From: Devosia lacusdianchii
Lineage (GTDB): Bacteria > Pseudomonadota > Alphaproteobacteria > Rhizobiales > Devosiaceae
Direction of reading: 5' to 3'
Length of the DNA stretch: 64,000 nucleotides
Assembly (NCBI RefSeq): GCF_022429625.1
Contig: NZ_CP092483.1
Coordinates: 2,232,001 to 2,296,000, forward strand
In this document: positions 40,903-49,826 of the stretch, piece after piece
How the letters are laid out: each line of letters starts with the position of its first letter
Numbering within the stretch: position 1 is the first letter of the stretch
Notes under the pieces: generated by a model
What the model was told of the DNA's origin: nothing
The model's input: the letters and a program-made list of their open reading frames with translations, nothing else
The model's database searches: none
Made by a program: the position numbers and the translations under genes

Positions 40903-42672
40903 ATGACTCTTCCGCAAACCTTCGCCTTCCTGATCATCGGCGCCATGATGGTCGCCTTCATCTGGGGGCGGTGGCGATATGACGTGGTTGCGGTCGGGGC
41001 CCTGCTCGCGGCGCTTGCCCTGGGTGTGGTGCCGCCGACGGAGGCATTCAGCGGCTTTTCCGACGACATCGTTATCATCGTCGCTAGCGCACTCATCGTG
41101 AGCGCCACGGTGTCACGCTCCGGCATCATGGAATTGGCGATCCGCCGCTTCGCGCCAAACATCTCCACCCCACGCGCCCAACTCATCCTGCTGGTCGTAG
41201 TGGTCACCATCCTCAGCGCCTTCGTCAAGAATATCGGTGCTTTGGCGATCATGATGCCCATCGCCTTCCAGATGGCGCGAAAATCCGGTGTCTCGCCTTC
41301 CCTTTTCCTGATGCCGATGTCGTTCGGCTCGCTGCTGGGCGGGCTCATGACACAGATCGGCACGTCGCCCAACATCATCGTCTCGCGCGTTCGCCAGGAG
41401 ATGACCGGTCAAGCATTCGGCATGTTCGACTACACCCCGGTCGGTCTGGCCCTGTCGATCGTGGGCATCATCTTCCTCGCGCTCTGCTACCGGCTCCTGC
41501 CCGAGCGCAAGCGCGAAGACAGTGGCCTCGACCGAGCCATCGAGATCAAGAACTACACCACCGAAGCGCGCGTCATCGAGGACTCCGCCGCCATCGGCAA
41601 GACCGTGGGCGACATCCATGCCAGCGCCGATGGCCAGGCCATGATCACCCGCCTTGTCAGCGCCTCCGGCCAGGGCCGCACGCCCCTGCCCGATGCCAAG
41701 CTGCGCGCCGGCGATATCCTGATGATCGAAGGTGACCCCGAAGCCCTCGACAAGATGGTGTCGCAGTCCGGGCTGATCTTCTCCGAGCGTCGCGGCGCAG
41801 CCACCAAGGACGCCGCCGATATCGGCATTATTGAAGCGGTCATCGGCGAGACCTCCGCCCTGATCGGCGCCACGGCGCAGGAATTGACGCTGTTCGATCG
41901 CACCGGCCTCAACCTGCTCGCCGTCAGCCGCCGCGACCAGCGCTTCACCGAACGCCTGGGCCAGATTCGTTTCCAGAACGGCGATGTCATCCTGCTGCAG
42001 GGTCACCTCAAGCGCCTGCCGGAACTGCTTCGCGAGTGGGATTGCCTGCCGCTGGTCGAACGCGGCCTGCGCCTCGGCAGCGTACGCAATGGCCTTGTCC
42101 CGCTGCTCATCCTGCTCGTCGCCATGGCGGCCACCGCGCTGGGCATCGTGCCGGTCGCCCCGGCCTTCTTTGCCGCTGCGGTGGCCATGGTGCTGAGCCG
42201 CTCGATCCCCCTGCGCGATGTCTACGCCCAGCTCGATCCTCCCATCCTGATCATGCTGGCCTGCCTCATTCCGGTTTCGGACTCGCTGCGTGCCACCGGC
42301 GGCACCGAGATCATCGCCAGCTGGCTCTCCATGACGGCCAGCACGCTACCCGGCTGGGGCGCCCTCGCCCTCATCATGGTTGCTGCCATGGCGGTCACGC
42401 CGTTTCTCAACAATGCCGCCACCGTGCTGGTCATGGCGCCCATCGCCGCCACCTTCGCCACCGACCTCGGTTATGCGCCCGAGGCTTTCCTGCTGGCCGT
42501 CGCCATTGGCGCCGGCTGCGATTTCCTCACGCCCATCGGCCATCAGTGCAACACGCTGGTCATGGGACCCGGCGGCTACAAGTTCGGCGACTATTGGCGG
42601 CTGGGCGCACCGCTGTCGCTGATCGTGGTCCTCGTCGGCGTGCCCATGTTGATGCTCGTCTGGCCGTTCTAG
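40903..42672 (+). CDS. SLC13-family transporter with two RCK_C (TrkA-C) domains
   Basis: A 589-residue inner-membrane permease of the divalent anion:Na+ symporter (SLC13/ArsB-like) group. N-terminal helices carry the family hairpin SAFVKNIGALAIMMPIAFQMAR, then MPMSFGSLLGGLMTQIGTSPNIIVS. Two cytosolic RCK_C domains follow (about 205-375, for example KTVGDIHASADGQAMITRLV and LRAGDILMIEGDPEALDKM). The second membrane half has VTPFLNNAATVLVMAPIAATFA and ends near DFLTPIGHQCNTLVMGPGGY. Substrates of such proteins include sulfate, silicate and dicarboxylates. The sulfate importer 5 kb upstream makes sulfate a candidate. The ATG at 40903 is preceded by a weak GGAA site. Confidence 0.9.
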   Translation: MTLPQTFAFLIIGAMMVAFIWGRWRYDVVAVGALLAALALGVVPPTEAFSGFSDDIVIIVASALIVSATVSRSGIMELAIRRFAPNISTPRAQLILLVVVVTILSAFVKNIGALAIMMPIAFQMARKSGVSPSLFLMPMSFGSLLGGLMTQIGTSPNIIVSRVRQEMTGQAFGMFDYTPVGLALSIVGIIFLALCYRLLPERKREDSGLDRAIEIKNYTTEARVIEDSAAIGKTVGDIHASADGQAMITRLVSASGQGRTPLPDAKLRAGDILMIEGDPEALDKMVSQSGLIFSERRGAATKDAADIGIIEAVIGETSALIGATAQELTLFDRTGLNLLAVSRRDQRFTERLGQIRFQNGDVILLQGHLKRLPELLREWDCLPLVERGLRLGSVRNGLVPLLILLVAMAATALGIVPVAPAFFAAAVAMVLSRSIPLRDVYAQLDPPILIMLACLIPVSDSLRATGGTEIIASWLSMTASTLPGWGALALIMVAAMAVTPFLNNAATVLVMAPIAATFATDLGYAPEAFLLAVAIGAGCDFLTPIGHQCNTLVMGPGGYKFGDYWRLGAPLSLIVVLVGVPMLMLVWPF

Positions 42673-42694
42673 ATCATCCAAGCCGCAGTCGACC

Positions 42695-42729
42695 TCCCTC
42701 CCCCTTGTGGGGAGGATCGGGGTGGGGGT
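42695..42729. repeat. CCCTCCCC-type extragenic repeat unit before folP
   Basis: TCCCTCCCCCTTGTGGGGAG followed by a GATCGGGGTGGGGGT tail. It ends 26 bp before the folP start, between the SLC13 gene and the fol operon. The preceding CCGCAGTC also occurs before the units at 35521 and 37657, so it belongs to the element. Confidence 0.82.
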
Positions 42730-42755
42730 AAGCCTCATCAGAAGCGGAATTTTCC

Positions 42756-43619
42756 ATGCACTCGATCCACACCATCTCCCTGCCCAACCGCCCACCCTTG
42801 ATCCTCGGCCAGACCCCGCTGATCATGGGCATTCTCAACGTCACGCCTGACAGCTTCTCCGACGGCGGCCAACACAACCTCATCGAAACGGCCGTCTCTC
42901 ACGCCCACCAGATGATCGCTGAGGGCGCCGACATCATCGACATTGGTGGCGAAAGCACTCGCCCCGGCGCCGAGCCAGTTGGCGTTCAGGAGGAACTCGA
43001 CCGCGTCATGCCCGTCATCGACGCGCTGATCGCCGCAGGTATTACCGCACCGATCTCCATCGACACCTACAAGCCGCTTGTCGCCGACCAGGCTATTCAG
43101 GCCGGCGCTGTAATCATCAATGACGTGCACGGCCTGCAAGGCGCGCCCGAAATGGCTGAGGTCGCCGCTCTTCACGATGTTCCCGTCATCGCCATGCATT
43201 GGCAAAAAGACCGCGATCGTTCCGTTCCTCTCATCGACGACATGCATCGTTATTTCGACGCCACTATGGCCCACGCAGAACAGGCGGGGATAAGTCGCAC
43301 AAACCTGATCCTCGACCCAGGTTTCGGCTTTGGCAAAAGTCTGCCGGAAAACTACGCCATGCTGCGAGAACTTCGCCAGCATGCTTGCAGCAGCAGATTG
43401 TCGGAACATTTTCCCATTCTGGTTGGCACGTCACGCAAGTCGATGATCGGCAAATTGCTCGATATCCCGGCCGATCAGCGCCTTGCCGGCACAATTTCAA
43501 CCACGGTCCTTGGCTACATCAACGGCGGGCATATCTTTCGCGTGCATGACGTCCGCGCCGCCAGCGACGCCCTTCGCGTCGCGCAGGCAACACTGTATGG
43601 TCCGCCCGCGGGCCTATAG
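42756..43619 (+). CDS. folP: dihydropteroate synthase
   Basis: A 287-residue TIM-barrel enzyme that joins 6-hydroxymethyl-dihydropterin pyrophosphate to p-aminobenzoate in folate synthesis, the sulfonamide target. The signatures are MGILNVTPDSFSDGG (24-38), ADIIDIGGESTRPGA (about 61-75) and LDPGFGFGKS. GTSRKSMIG is the phosphate-binding loop. It begins the folP-folB-folK operon, with 29 bp to folB. Confidence 0.96.
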   Translation: MHSIHTISLPNRPPLILGQTPLIMGILNVTPDSFSDGGQHNLIETAVSHAHQMIAEGADIIDIGGESTRPGAEPVGVQEELDRVMPVIDALIAAGITAPISIDTYKPLVADQAIQAGAVIINDVHGLQGAPEMAEVAALHDVPVIAMHWQKDRDRSVPLIDDMHRYFDATMAHAEQAGISRTNLILDPGFGFGKSLPENYAMLRELRQHACSSRLSEHFPILVGTSRKSMIGKLLDIPADQRLAGTISTTVLGYINGGHIFRVHDVRAASDALRVAQATLYGPPAGL

Positions 43620-43648
43620 GCTCCGCCCGCGGAACTGGGGTAGCAGCA

Positions 43649-44032
43649 ATGGCCGAGCCATTCACGGGCGACCGTATCATCCTGAAAGATCTGGGCTTTT
43701 ACGGCTACCACGGCGTCTTTGCCGAGGAGGAGAAGCTCGGCCAACGATTCTTCATCGACCTCGAACTGGGCGCCGACCTCTCGGTGCCGGCCGCCACCGA
43801 CCGGCTCAGCACCGGCATTTCCTATGCCGATATCTACGACGTCGTGAAGGCCACGTTCGAAACCAAGCGCACCAAGATGCTGGAAGCGCTAGCCCAGAAC
43901 ATCTGCGACCAATTATTCGCATCTTTTCAAGGCGTTACCTGGGTGATCATTCGCATCCGCAAGCCGGAAGCGCCGATCGCCATGGTGCGTGGTGAAGCCG
44001 CCATCGAATTGCATCGCCGGCGGAAACAGTAA
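43649..44032 (+). CDS. folB: dihydroneopterin aldolase
   Basis: A 127-residue tunnelling-fold enzyme converting dihydroneopterin to hydroxymethyl-dihydropterin and glycolaldehyde. ILKDLGFYGYHGVFAEEEKLGQRFFIDLELG includes the conserved Tyr and Glu-binding region, and later IRKPEAPI the C-terminal Lys-Pro segment. Its TAA overlaps the folK ATG by one base, so the two are coupled. Supplies substrate to FolK. Confidence 0.95.
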   Translation: MAEPFTGDRIILKDLGFYGYHGVFAEEEKLGQRFFIDLELGADLSVPAATDRLSTGISYADIYDVVKATFETKRTKMLEALAQNICDQLFASFQGVTWVIIRIRKPEAPIAMVRGEAAIELHRRRKQ

Positions 44033-44499
44033 TGACCTCAAAGGCCTGGCTCAGCCTCGGCGCCAATATCGGCAACCCACCCGCCCAACTCGCCGAAGCC
44101 ATCCGCCGCATCGGCGAACACCAGGCGATCAGCGTCGTCGCACAGTCGCGCGTCCTCATCACCAAGCCCTGGGGCAAGACCGATCAGCCCGACTTCGCCA
44201 ACATGGCAATCGCTATTGAGACGACGCTCGAACCCATTGATTTGCTTGATGTTGTTCTTGGCATCGAACTGGACATGGGCCGCGTCCGCGAGGAAGTCTG
44301 GGGCCCTCGCCTGATCGACATCGACATCATCGCCTACGACGATCTGGAGCTCAAAACGCCCCGTCTGACGCTGCCGCACCCACACGCACACGAGCGCGAC
44401 TTCGTGCTAACACCCCTCGCAGAAATAGCCCCCGATGTCAGCGCGCTGCTAGCATCGAGAGCCAAAGGCTCTAAGGGCGCAGAGCGTCCAACACCGTGA
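44032..44499 (+). CDS. folK: 6-hydroxymethyl-7,8-dihydropterin pyrophosphokinase
   Basis: A 155-residue HPPK. SLGANIGNP at the start, QPDFANMAIAIETTL, LGIELDMGRVREEVWGPRLIDIDIIAYDDLEL (Mg/ATP aspartates in the DIDI motif) and LPHPHAHERDFVLTPLAEI are canonical. It makes the pyrophosphate ester used by FolP. Its 3' end overlaps the convergent ATP12 gene by 29 bp. Confidence 0.96.
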   Translation: MTSKAWLSLGANIGNPPAQLAEAIRRIGEHQAISVVAQSRVLITKPWGKTDQPDFANMAIAIETTLEPIDLLDVVLGIELDMGRVREEVWGPRLIDIDIIAYDDLELKTPRLTLPHPHAHERDFVLTPLAEIAPDVSALLASRAKGSKGAERPTP

Positions 44500-45250
44500 C
44501 GGCGGTATCGAATTCTACCCGCCGCATCGCCCGCCGCTCGGCCGCTTCCTCATCCTGGCCCCACTGCGTGATCTGATAATCCTCGTCGACATGGGCCGCC
44601 GACCAGACCTGGTCCGGCGTCAGCAACTTGTTCCACAAGGCGATCGCCAGCAGGCCCGAGCCAGTCAGACCGGTGATCGACACCAGCGCCGTTAGCGTAA
44701 AGAGGTTTTCGCCCTCCAGCGACTGCGCCAGCCGATCCAGCGTTGCTTGCGGCTGCGGCTGGTGGAGAATGCCCATAGTCGGCTGGAAACTGACGCCGAA
44801 ATGGCGCGCCAGGATCACCAGCGCCCTATCCCAGGCCAGTTCCTGCTCCGACACCAGTTCCTGCGGCGCCTCGGCGCGATAGAGCAACAGATCGCCGGCG
44901 GCGAACTTCAGTACTTCCTCGCGGAAAGCGGGGATCATCGTCTCCCCGCTTTCGACCGCCGAATTGATCAGGCGTACAGTTGGCATGGTTGCCGGATTGA
45001 TGAATTCGGCCTGCGCTGCCCATTCCTCGGCCATGGCCGTAGCGATCGCAGCAGTGGGAACAACGACGGGGATCTTGTGTCCTGGCGTGCGCACCTGGCG
45101 GCCATCGAGCGTTACGACAAAGCCGCCTTCCACGGGCGCCACGCCGACATCTTTGTAGAACCGCTTGGGCAGCTCGACCGTGTTGAGATGCTGAGCCCGG
45201 CCATAGCCGTCATCAAGATGCTTCTGAATGTCTTCGAGCTGGTCGCGCAT
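44471..45250 (-). CDS. ATP12 family F1-ATPase assembly chaperone
   Basis: A 259-residue ATP12 protein, which in mitochondria shields the F1 alpha subunit during assembly; alphaproteobacteria have homologues. The family segments are KRFYKDVGVAPVEGGFVVTLDGRQVRTPGHKIPVVVPTAAIATAMAEEWAAQ (about 28-80), RLINSAVE and LLLYRAEAPQELVSEQELAWDRALVILARHFGVSFQPTMGI. The ATG at 45250 is six bases after the upstream HAD stop. Last gene of the crcB-rluC-HAD-ATP12 unit. Confidence 0.94.
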   Translation of the reverse strand: MRDQLEDIQKHLDDGYGRAQHLNTVELPKRFYKDVGVAPVEGGFVVTLDGRQVRTPGHKIPVVVPTAAIATAMAEEWAAQAEFINPATMPTVRLINSAVESGETMIPAFREEVLKFAAGDLLLYRAEAPQELVSEQELAWDRALVILARHFGVSFQPTMGILHQPQPQATLDRLAQSLEGENLFTLTALVSITGLTGSGLLAIALWNKLLTPDQVWSAAHVDEDYQITQWGQDEEAAERRAMRRVEFDTAVTVLDALRP

Positions 45251-45255
45251 AGCGG

Positions 45256-45918
45256 TTACTCCACGAGTTGGCGGATCGCGCCGTCGAGTTGGTCGAACCG
45301 GTCGATCATGGTGCTGGCGCCAACCGCGATCAGTTCGCGCGGCTCGTGATAGCCCCAGGTCACGCCGACGGTCTTGCACTTGGCCGCTACGCCCATCTCG
45401 ATATCGAAGGTAGTGTCGCCGACCATGATTGTGCGGTCCGCCTTGGCCCCGGTTTCACGGATGGCCGTCTCCAGCATGCCGGGATGTGGTTTGGAGGGAT
45501 TGTGATCGGGCGTCTGCAGCGTCACGAAGTAGTCGGCAATGCCGTGAAGCCCGGTGATGCGGTGGACGCCATGCAGGCCCTTGCCGGTCGCGATGCCCAT
45601 GACCACGTCATCGCGCTGCCGTAGCTGCTGGAGCGCCTCCAGTGCGCCCGGAAACAGGCCTTCCCGGCCGGCATCGGCCACCAATGAGGCGCGGTAATGC
45701 GTCTTGTAGGTATCGACCAGAGTTTCGATCAGAACCGAGTCGTCGCTTTTGGCGAGGCGCGCCATGGCGACGGGCAGTGACAGGCCAATCACCCGGCGCG
45801 ACTCTGCGGGCGTCGGAGCCTCGAGGCCAACGCTCTCAAACGTCGTGGCCATATGCTCGGTGATCAGTGCCTGCGTATCGATCAGCGTGCCGTCCATGTC
45901 GAACATGACAAGGATCAT
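45256..45918 (-). CDS. HAD-family phosphatase (phosphoglycolate phosphatase-like)
   Basis: A 220-residue HAD hydrolase. Motif I is MFDMDGTLIDT (Asp7 and Asp9), motif II MGIATGKG, motif III Lys near HNPSKPHPGM, motif IV TIMVGDTTFDIEMGVAAKCKTVGVTWGYHEPREL. The helical cap between motifs I and II makes it subfamily I, close to phosphoglycolate phosphatase or pyrophosphatase forms. It overlaps rluC by four bases and sits six bases from the ATP12 gene. Substrate not determinable. Confidence 0.9.
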   Translation of the reverse strand: MILVMFDMDGTLIDTQALITEHMATTFESVGLEAPTPAESRRVIGLSLPVAMARLAKSDDSVLIETLVDTYKTHYRASLVADAGREGLFPGALEALQQLRQRDDVVMGIATGKGLHGVHRITGLHGIADYFVTLQTPDHNPSKPHPGMLETAIRETGAKADRTIMVGDTTFDIEMGVAAKCKTVGVTWGYHEPRELIAVGASTMIDRFDQLDGAIRQLVE

Positions 45919-46901
45919 GCGCCGTCCTCCGGATCACCGCTCACATCGTAGCGATCGGGATCAAAGCCCAGGGTCTCAAAGCTTTGCCGCATATGCGGCG
46001 GTAGCGGCGCCGAAATATCCAGCCGCTTGCCATTGCGCAGCGGCAGCGCAATACGGCGGGCATGAAGATGTAGGCCCTCGCTCAGGCCGGGCGCGCCCTG
46101 CCAGTTCTCGATATTGAAGTAGCGCGGATCGCCGATAATTGGCGTGCCAAGCTGCGCCATGTGCACGCGCAACTGGTGGGTGCGACCGGTGACGGGCTTC
46201 AGCGTTACCCAGGCGAAGCGCCGGCTGGCGGTGTCAGTGGTCGAATAATAGCTCATCGAGTGCTGCGACCCCGGCGTACCGTTCTTCACCACCACCATCT
46301 GCTCGCCGTCGGTCGTCGCCTGCTTAGCAAGGAAGCAGGATATTTCACCCTGCTGCGGATGCGGGTTGCCAGCGACGATGGCCCAGTAAATTTTGCGCGC
46401 CGAACGCGAGCGAAACACCGTGCCGAAATGGCTGGCCGCCGCGTGCGTCTTGGCAACGACGATGCAGCCGGAGGTGTCGCGATCGAGCCGATGCACCAGC
46501 CGGGGCGGCTCGCCCTTCTTATTGGGCAGGCTTTTCAGCATACCGTCGAGGTGGCGCTTGGTACCGCTGCCACCTTGCACCGCCAGGCCATGCGGTTTGT
46601 TGAGAACATAGATGTCGTCATCCTCGTAGAGAATGAGGCCCTTGATGAACTCGGCGTCGCCGCTATTGACCTTAACCGGTTTGGGCGTATCCGGATCGTC
46701 GATCGGCGGAATGCGTACGGTCTGCCCCGGCGACAGCCGCGTACTGGTCGTTACCTTGGCCTTGTCGACCTTGACCTCGCCATTGCGGATGAGCTTTTGC
46801 AGGCGCCCGAAGCCGAGCTGCGGGAAATGGGTAGCAAACCAGCGATCGAGACGCATCCCGTCTTCGTCGTCATTCACCTGCCGCTGTTGAACGCCACTCA
46901 T
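45915..46901 (-). CDS. rluC: ribosomal large-subunit pseudouridine synthase (RluC/RluD type)
   Basis: A 328-residue RluA-family pseudouridine synthase. The N-terminal S4 domain (RLDRWFATHFPQLGFGRLQKLIRNGEVKVDKAKV, about 17-50) precedes the catalytic RluA core with HRLDRDTSGCIVVAKT; Asp140 is the catalytic aspartate. The C-terminal part has GRTHQLRVHMAQLGTPIIGD. It modifies 23S rRNA uridines; RluC is more likely than RluD from gene context. It overlaps crcB and the HAD gene by four bases on each side. Confidence 0.92.
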   Translation of the reverse strand: MSGVQQRQVNDDEDGMRLDRWFATHFPQLGFGRLQKLIRNGEVKVDKAKVTTSTRLSPGQTVRIPPIDDPDTPKPVKVNSGDAEFIKGLILYEDDDIYVLNKPHGLAVQGGSGTKRHLDGMLKSLPNKKGEPPRLVHRLDRDTSGCIVVAKTHAAASHFGTVFRSRSARKIYWAIVAGNPHPQQGEISCFLAKQATTDGEQMVVVKNGTPGSQHSMSYYSTTDTASRRFAWVTLKPVTGRTHQLRVHMAQLGTPIIGDPRYFNIENWQGAPGLSEGLHLHARRIALPLRNGKRLDISAPLPPHMRQSFETLGFDPDRYDVSGDPEDGA

Positions 46902-47278
46902 GCCACGCCTCGGGTCACCAAAAGCCCGAGATAAAGCCCAATGAGGCAAACCACAACCGACAACAACACATAGAGGCCAGCCTGAAGCAATTCTCCACGC
47001 TCGATGAGGACGACCGTATCGAGCGAGAATGAGGAGAAAGTCGTGAACCCGCCAAGCATGCCAACGGCAACGAAAAGGCGGGCATCGGCCGCCCAGCTGG
47101 GCAGGAAGCGGGCCATCAGGCCGACAAAGACGCCCATGGCGAACGATCCGGCGATATTGGTCAAGAGGATGGCCAGCGGAAACGCCCCCTGCCATGCCCG
47201 GCCAACAGCCACGCCAAAGGCATAGCGCAGGACCGAGCCAATCGCGCCACCGGCCGCGACCAGCAGATATGCTTGCAC
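46898..47278 (-). CDS. crcB: fluoride efflux channel CrcB/Fluc
   Basis: A 126-residue dual-topology fluoride channel. Four helices carry the family motifs GGAIGSVLRYAFG, FPLAILLTNIAGSFAMGVFVG (with the channel Asn) and GMLGGFTTFSSFSLDTV (Phe-box region). It expels toxic fluoride. The GTG at 47278 is seven bases after AGGAG; a TTG one codon earlier is the alternative. It leads the rluC-HAD-ATP12 unit. No clear fluoride riboswitch was found upstream. Confidence 0.93.
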   Translation of the reverse strand: MQAYLLVAAGGAIGSVLRYAFGVAVGRAWQGAFPLAILLTNIAGSFAMGVFVGLMARFLPSWAADARLFVAVGMLGGFTTFSSFSLDTVVLIERGELLQAGLYVLLSVVVCLIGLYLGLLVTRGVA

Positions 47279-47366
47279 CAACTATCTCCTATGTTCGTCA
47301 ACCGCACCGGCCATTCATGATCGCCCAGGGAGGCAGATAATCAGAATGTGTTGCGTGTTGAAAATG

Positions 47367-47719
47367 ATGCCAGGGACGATCACGCGGGTACTCTTGGTCG
47401 CGGCCCTTGCGGCACTACTAACAGCATGTTCGGCGGTAGCTCCATACCGTCCAAGCATTTCAGCCACCATTGCGGACGCAGCGACGGTCGCTGGGGCCAG
47501 CGGCGCGCGGTGCCCACGCTGCTCAAATACCTTGGCCGAGGCAATCTCGACCAGCTGGCCGCCGGGGCAAGGGAAAGCGGCGTCGACTACCGCGTCACGG
47601 CCATCCCAGGCGACTTCCCCGATAGCAAGAGTCCATTCGGCTCTCCAGCTTGGCTTAGCGCGCTGTTCCAATATGGCTACGAAAGCGGACAGGCCGGTGT
47701 CTGGAGCGCTCAGAACTAA
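47367..47719 (+). pseudogene. small secreted lipoprotein, frameshifted
   Basis: A lipoprotein N-terminus reads in one frame (MPGTITRVLLVAALAALLTACSAVAPYRPS, lipobox LTAC). Coding-like sequence then continues in another frame: SKHFSHHCGRSDGRWGQRRAVPTLLKYLGRGNLDQLAAGARESGVDYRVTAIPGDFPDSKSPFGSPAW, then LSALFQYGYESGQAGVWSAQN and TAA at 47717. The switch falls near 47440-47460. Neither frame alone makes a natural secreted protein, so this is a broken gene or a sequence error. The family is not recognised. It ends one base before the rarA stop on the opposite strand. Confidence 0.5.
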
Positions 47720-49039
47720 CTACTTGCCAGCCTTCTCAGCGCGCAGGCGCTCAAAATATTCGATGCGCTTCCTCAGATCGCGTTCGAAGCCGCGTTCGAC
47801 CGGTTCGTAAAATTTCTGCCGGCCGATCTTCTCGGGGAAGTATTCCTGACCCGAAAATGCCTCGGGCGTGTCATGGTCGTAGACGTAGCCGTCGCCATAG
47901 CCCGAGCCCTTCATGAGCTTGGTTGGCGCGTTGAGAATGACCATGGGCGGCATCGGTGAGCCGGTGGATTTGGCTACGCCAACGGCGCCCTTGTAGGCAG
48001 TGTAGACTGCGTTCGACTTGGGAGCGAGCGCCAGATAGACGACCACCTGGGCCAATGCCAGCTCACCCTCGGGCGATCCCAGCATCTGATAGGCATCGCG
48101 GCCGGCAACGGCTTGCGGCAGAGCCTGCGGATCGGCCAGACCGATATCCTCCACCGCCATGCGGATCAGCCGGCGCGCGAGGAACAATGGGTCTTCGCCG
48201 GCGTCAAGCATCCGAGCGAAATAGTAGAGTGCCGCGTCCGGATCGGAGCCGCGGACCGTCTTGTGCAGCGCCGAGATCAGGTTGTAGTGGCCATCCTGGG
48301 CCTTGTCGTAGATCGGGGCGCGTCGCTGGATCACTGTCAGCATAGTTGCCGCGTCCAGAACCTCGCCATCCTTGGCCGAGGCCAGCACTTCTTCGACCAG
48401 ACCGAGCAAGGCGCGCCCGTCGCCGTCGGCCAGGGTCAGCAGCGTGTGGCGAGCCTCTGGTTCAAGCGGCAGCGCGGCCCCGGTCAGCGCCTCGGCCCGC
48501 TCGACCAGCTTTTCGAGGTCCTCCAGCCCCAGCGATTCAAAGCGGAGGACCTGACTGCGCGACAGCAAAGCCGCGTTGAGTTCGAAGGAGGGATTCTCCG
48601 TTGTAGCACCGACCAGAACCACGGTGCCGTCTTCCATGACCGGCAGAAAACCGTCCTGCTGCGCGCGGTTGAAGCGGTGGATTTCATCAACGAAGAGCAG
48701 TGTCTTGTGGCCGCTAAGGCGCTCGAAACGAGCCTTCTCGAACACCTTCTTTAGATCGGCCACGCCGGAGAAGACGGCCGATATCTGCTCGAACGTGTAG
48801 CCGATCTGCGCCGCCAGCAGCCGCGCGACCGTTGTCTTGCCGGTTCCCGGCGGTCCCCAGAGGATCAGCGACCCCAATCGGCCCGTCGCAATCATGCGCC
48901 GCAGCGTGCCATCGGGTCCCAGCAGGTGCGTCTGGCCGATAACCTCGTCAAGCGAACGCGGGCGCAACTGATCGGCCAGGGGACGAGCCCGGTCAAAGTC
49001 AGCGGCGCTTTCAGGATCGGATGCGAAGAGATCGGCCAT
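47720..49039 (-). CDS. rarA: replication-associated recombination protein A (RarA/MgsA)
   Basis: A 439-residue AAA+ ATPase of the RarA/WRNIP1 group, which acts at stalled replication forks. It shows [26 protein letters not shown], Walker [16 protein letters not shown], Walker [27 protein letters not shown], sensor 1 [12 protein letters not shown], and the C-terminal tetramerisation region with [28 protein letters not shown]. Complete at both ends. Apparently monocistronic. Confidence 0.96.
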   Translation of the reverse strand: MADLFASDPESAADFDRARPLADQLRPRSLDEVIGQTHLLGPDGTLRRMIATGRLGSLILWGPPGTGKTTVARLLAAQIGYTFEQISAVFSGVADLKKVFEKARFERLSGHKTLLFVDEIHRFNRAQQDGFLPVMEDGTVVLVGATTENPSFELNAALLSRSQVLRFESLGLEDLEKLVERAEALTGAALPLEPEARHTLLTLADGDGRALLGLVEEVLASAKDGEVLDAATMLTVIQRRAPIYDKAQDGHYNLISALHKTVRGSDPDAALYYFARMLDAGEDPLFLARRLIRMAVEDIGLADPQALPQAVAGRDAYQMLGSPEGELALAQVVVYLALAPKSNAVYTAYKGAVGVAKSTGSPMPPMVILNAPTKLMKGSGYGDGYVYDHDTPEAFSGQEYFPEKIGRQKFYEPVERGFERDLRKRIEYFERLRAEKAGK

Positions 49040-49172
49040 GGCGGTTCACGGGTTCAACAATACGCCTTGCGTAGGCCAGAGAGCGCTGAACGGCAAGACC
49101 AGTACACCGTTGCGTTTGCAATGGATGACCGTCCTGGCGTCTAATCGTCTGAACTCATGGAGAGGAATTCCG

Positions 49173-49763
49173 ATGCGCCACTCAAGCCTCCGCCGATCGC
49201 TCTTACCCGTCGTGAGCTTCGTCATCGCTGCTGCCCTGGCCCTGCCGGCTGCGGCTCAGGATGACCTGATCGGGGCGCCCGGCCCGTTGACCTTCGAAGG
49301 CACGGAGTTTGCTCTGGCCTGGACCGGCGCTACCGAAGCCGAGGCCGTCCAGGAGTACCTGCCGGAGGGCCAGGCGCTCGAAAGCTACGATGCGATGTTC
49401 ATCATCCGCACCGCCACCACTGGCAATACGCCACTGGTCGTTGCGCAAAACATGGCGGCCGGACTTGAGGAACGCCGAGGCACCGATCCCGTGGTCAACT
49501 ACGACCTTATCGAGAACAAAGCCACCGGCGAGGTACTTCTCGACTTCCTGATCAGCGACTCCAGCTCCGGCAGCATCGTCGTCGAGTGGAACGCCTATCG
49601 CTACGCGCCGCTGGACGGCGGCGTTGTCGGCTACGCCATCAGCCGTCGCGGCTATGGCGACGACGGCGCCAAGACTTTCCTCACCGAGCTCAAGGATTGG
49701 CGCCAGAACTCCATTACGGCCCTGGCGACGATGGAATTACCTGAAGTCGCGATACCCGAATAG
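49173..49763 (+). CDS. secreted hypothetical protein (196 aa)
   Basis: Not recognised. An exported 196-residue protein with a signal peptide MRHSSLRRSLLPVVSFVIAAALALPAAAQ and a beta-rich mature part (GPLTFEGTEFALAWTGATEAEAVQEYLPEG; EVLLDFLISDSSSGSIVVEWNAYRYAP). It has no cysteine in the mature part. AGGA lies before the ATG at 49173. Its size and pattern are those of an abundant periplasmic protein of unknown function. It is followed by another small secreted protein gene on the same strand, 63 bp away. Confidence 0.75.
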   Translation: MRHSSLRRSLLPVVSFVIAAALALPAAAQDDLIGAPGPLTFEGTEFALAWTGATEAEAVQEYLPEGQALESYDAMFIIRTATTGNTPLVVAQNMAAGLEERRGTDPVVNYDLIENKATGEVLLDFLISDSSSGSIVVEWNAYRYAPLDGGVVGYAISRRGYGDDGAKTFLTELKDWRQNSITALATMELPEVAIPE

Positions 49764-49826
49764 AACCAAGCCATACCGCGCGGCGGCTAGCCGACCATAC
49801 GATCCTTGACCTCGAGAGAGCCTGCT

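Noticed and set aside
35431..42729. CRISPR-like array from the repeated CCCTCCCC units.
   Set aside because: Units are kilobases apart, in both orientations and between genes, without regular spacers or cas genes.
47282..47345. Fluoride riboswitch upstream of crcB.
   Set aside because: I looked for the conserved GGNGATGG start and pseudoknot partner of the crcB motif in the spacer. Only a partial GGGCGATC match was found, with no partner.
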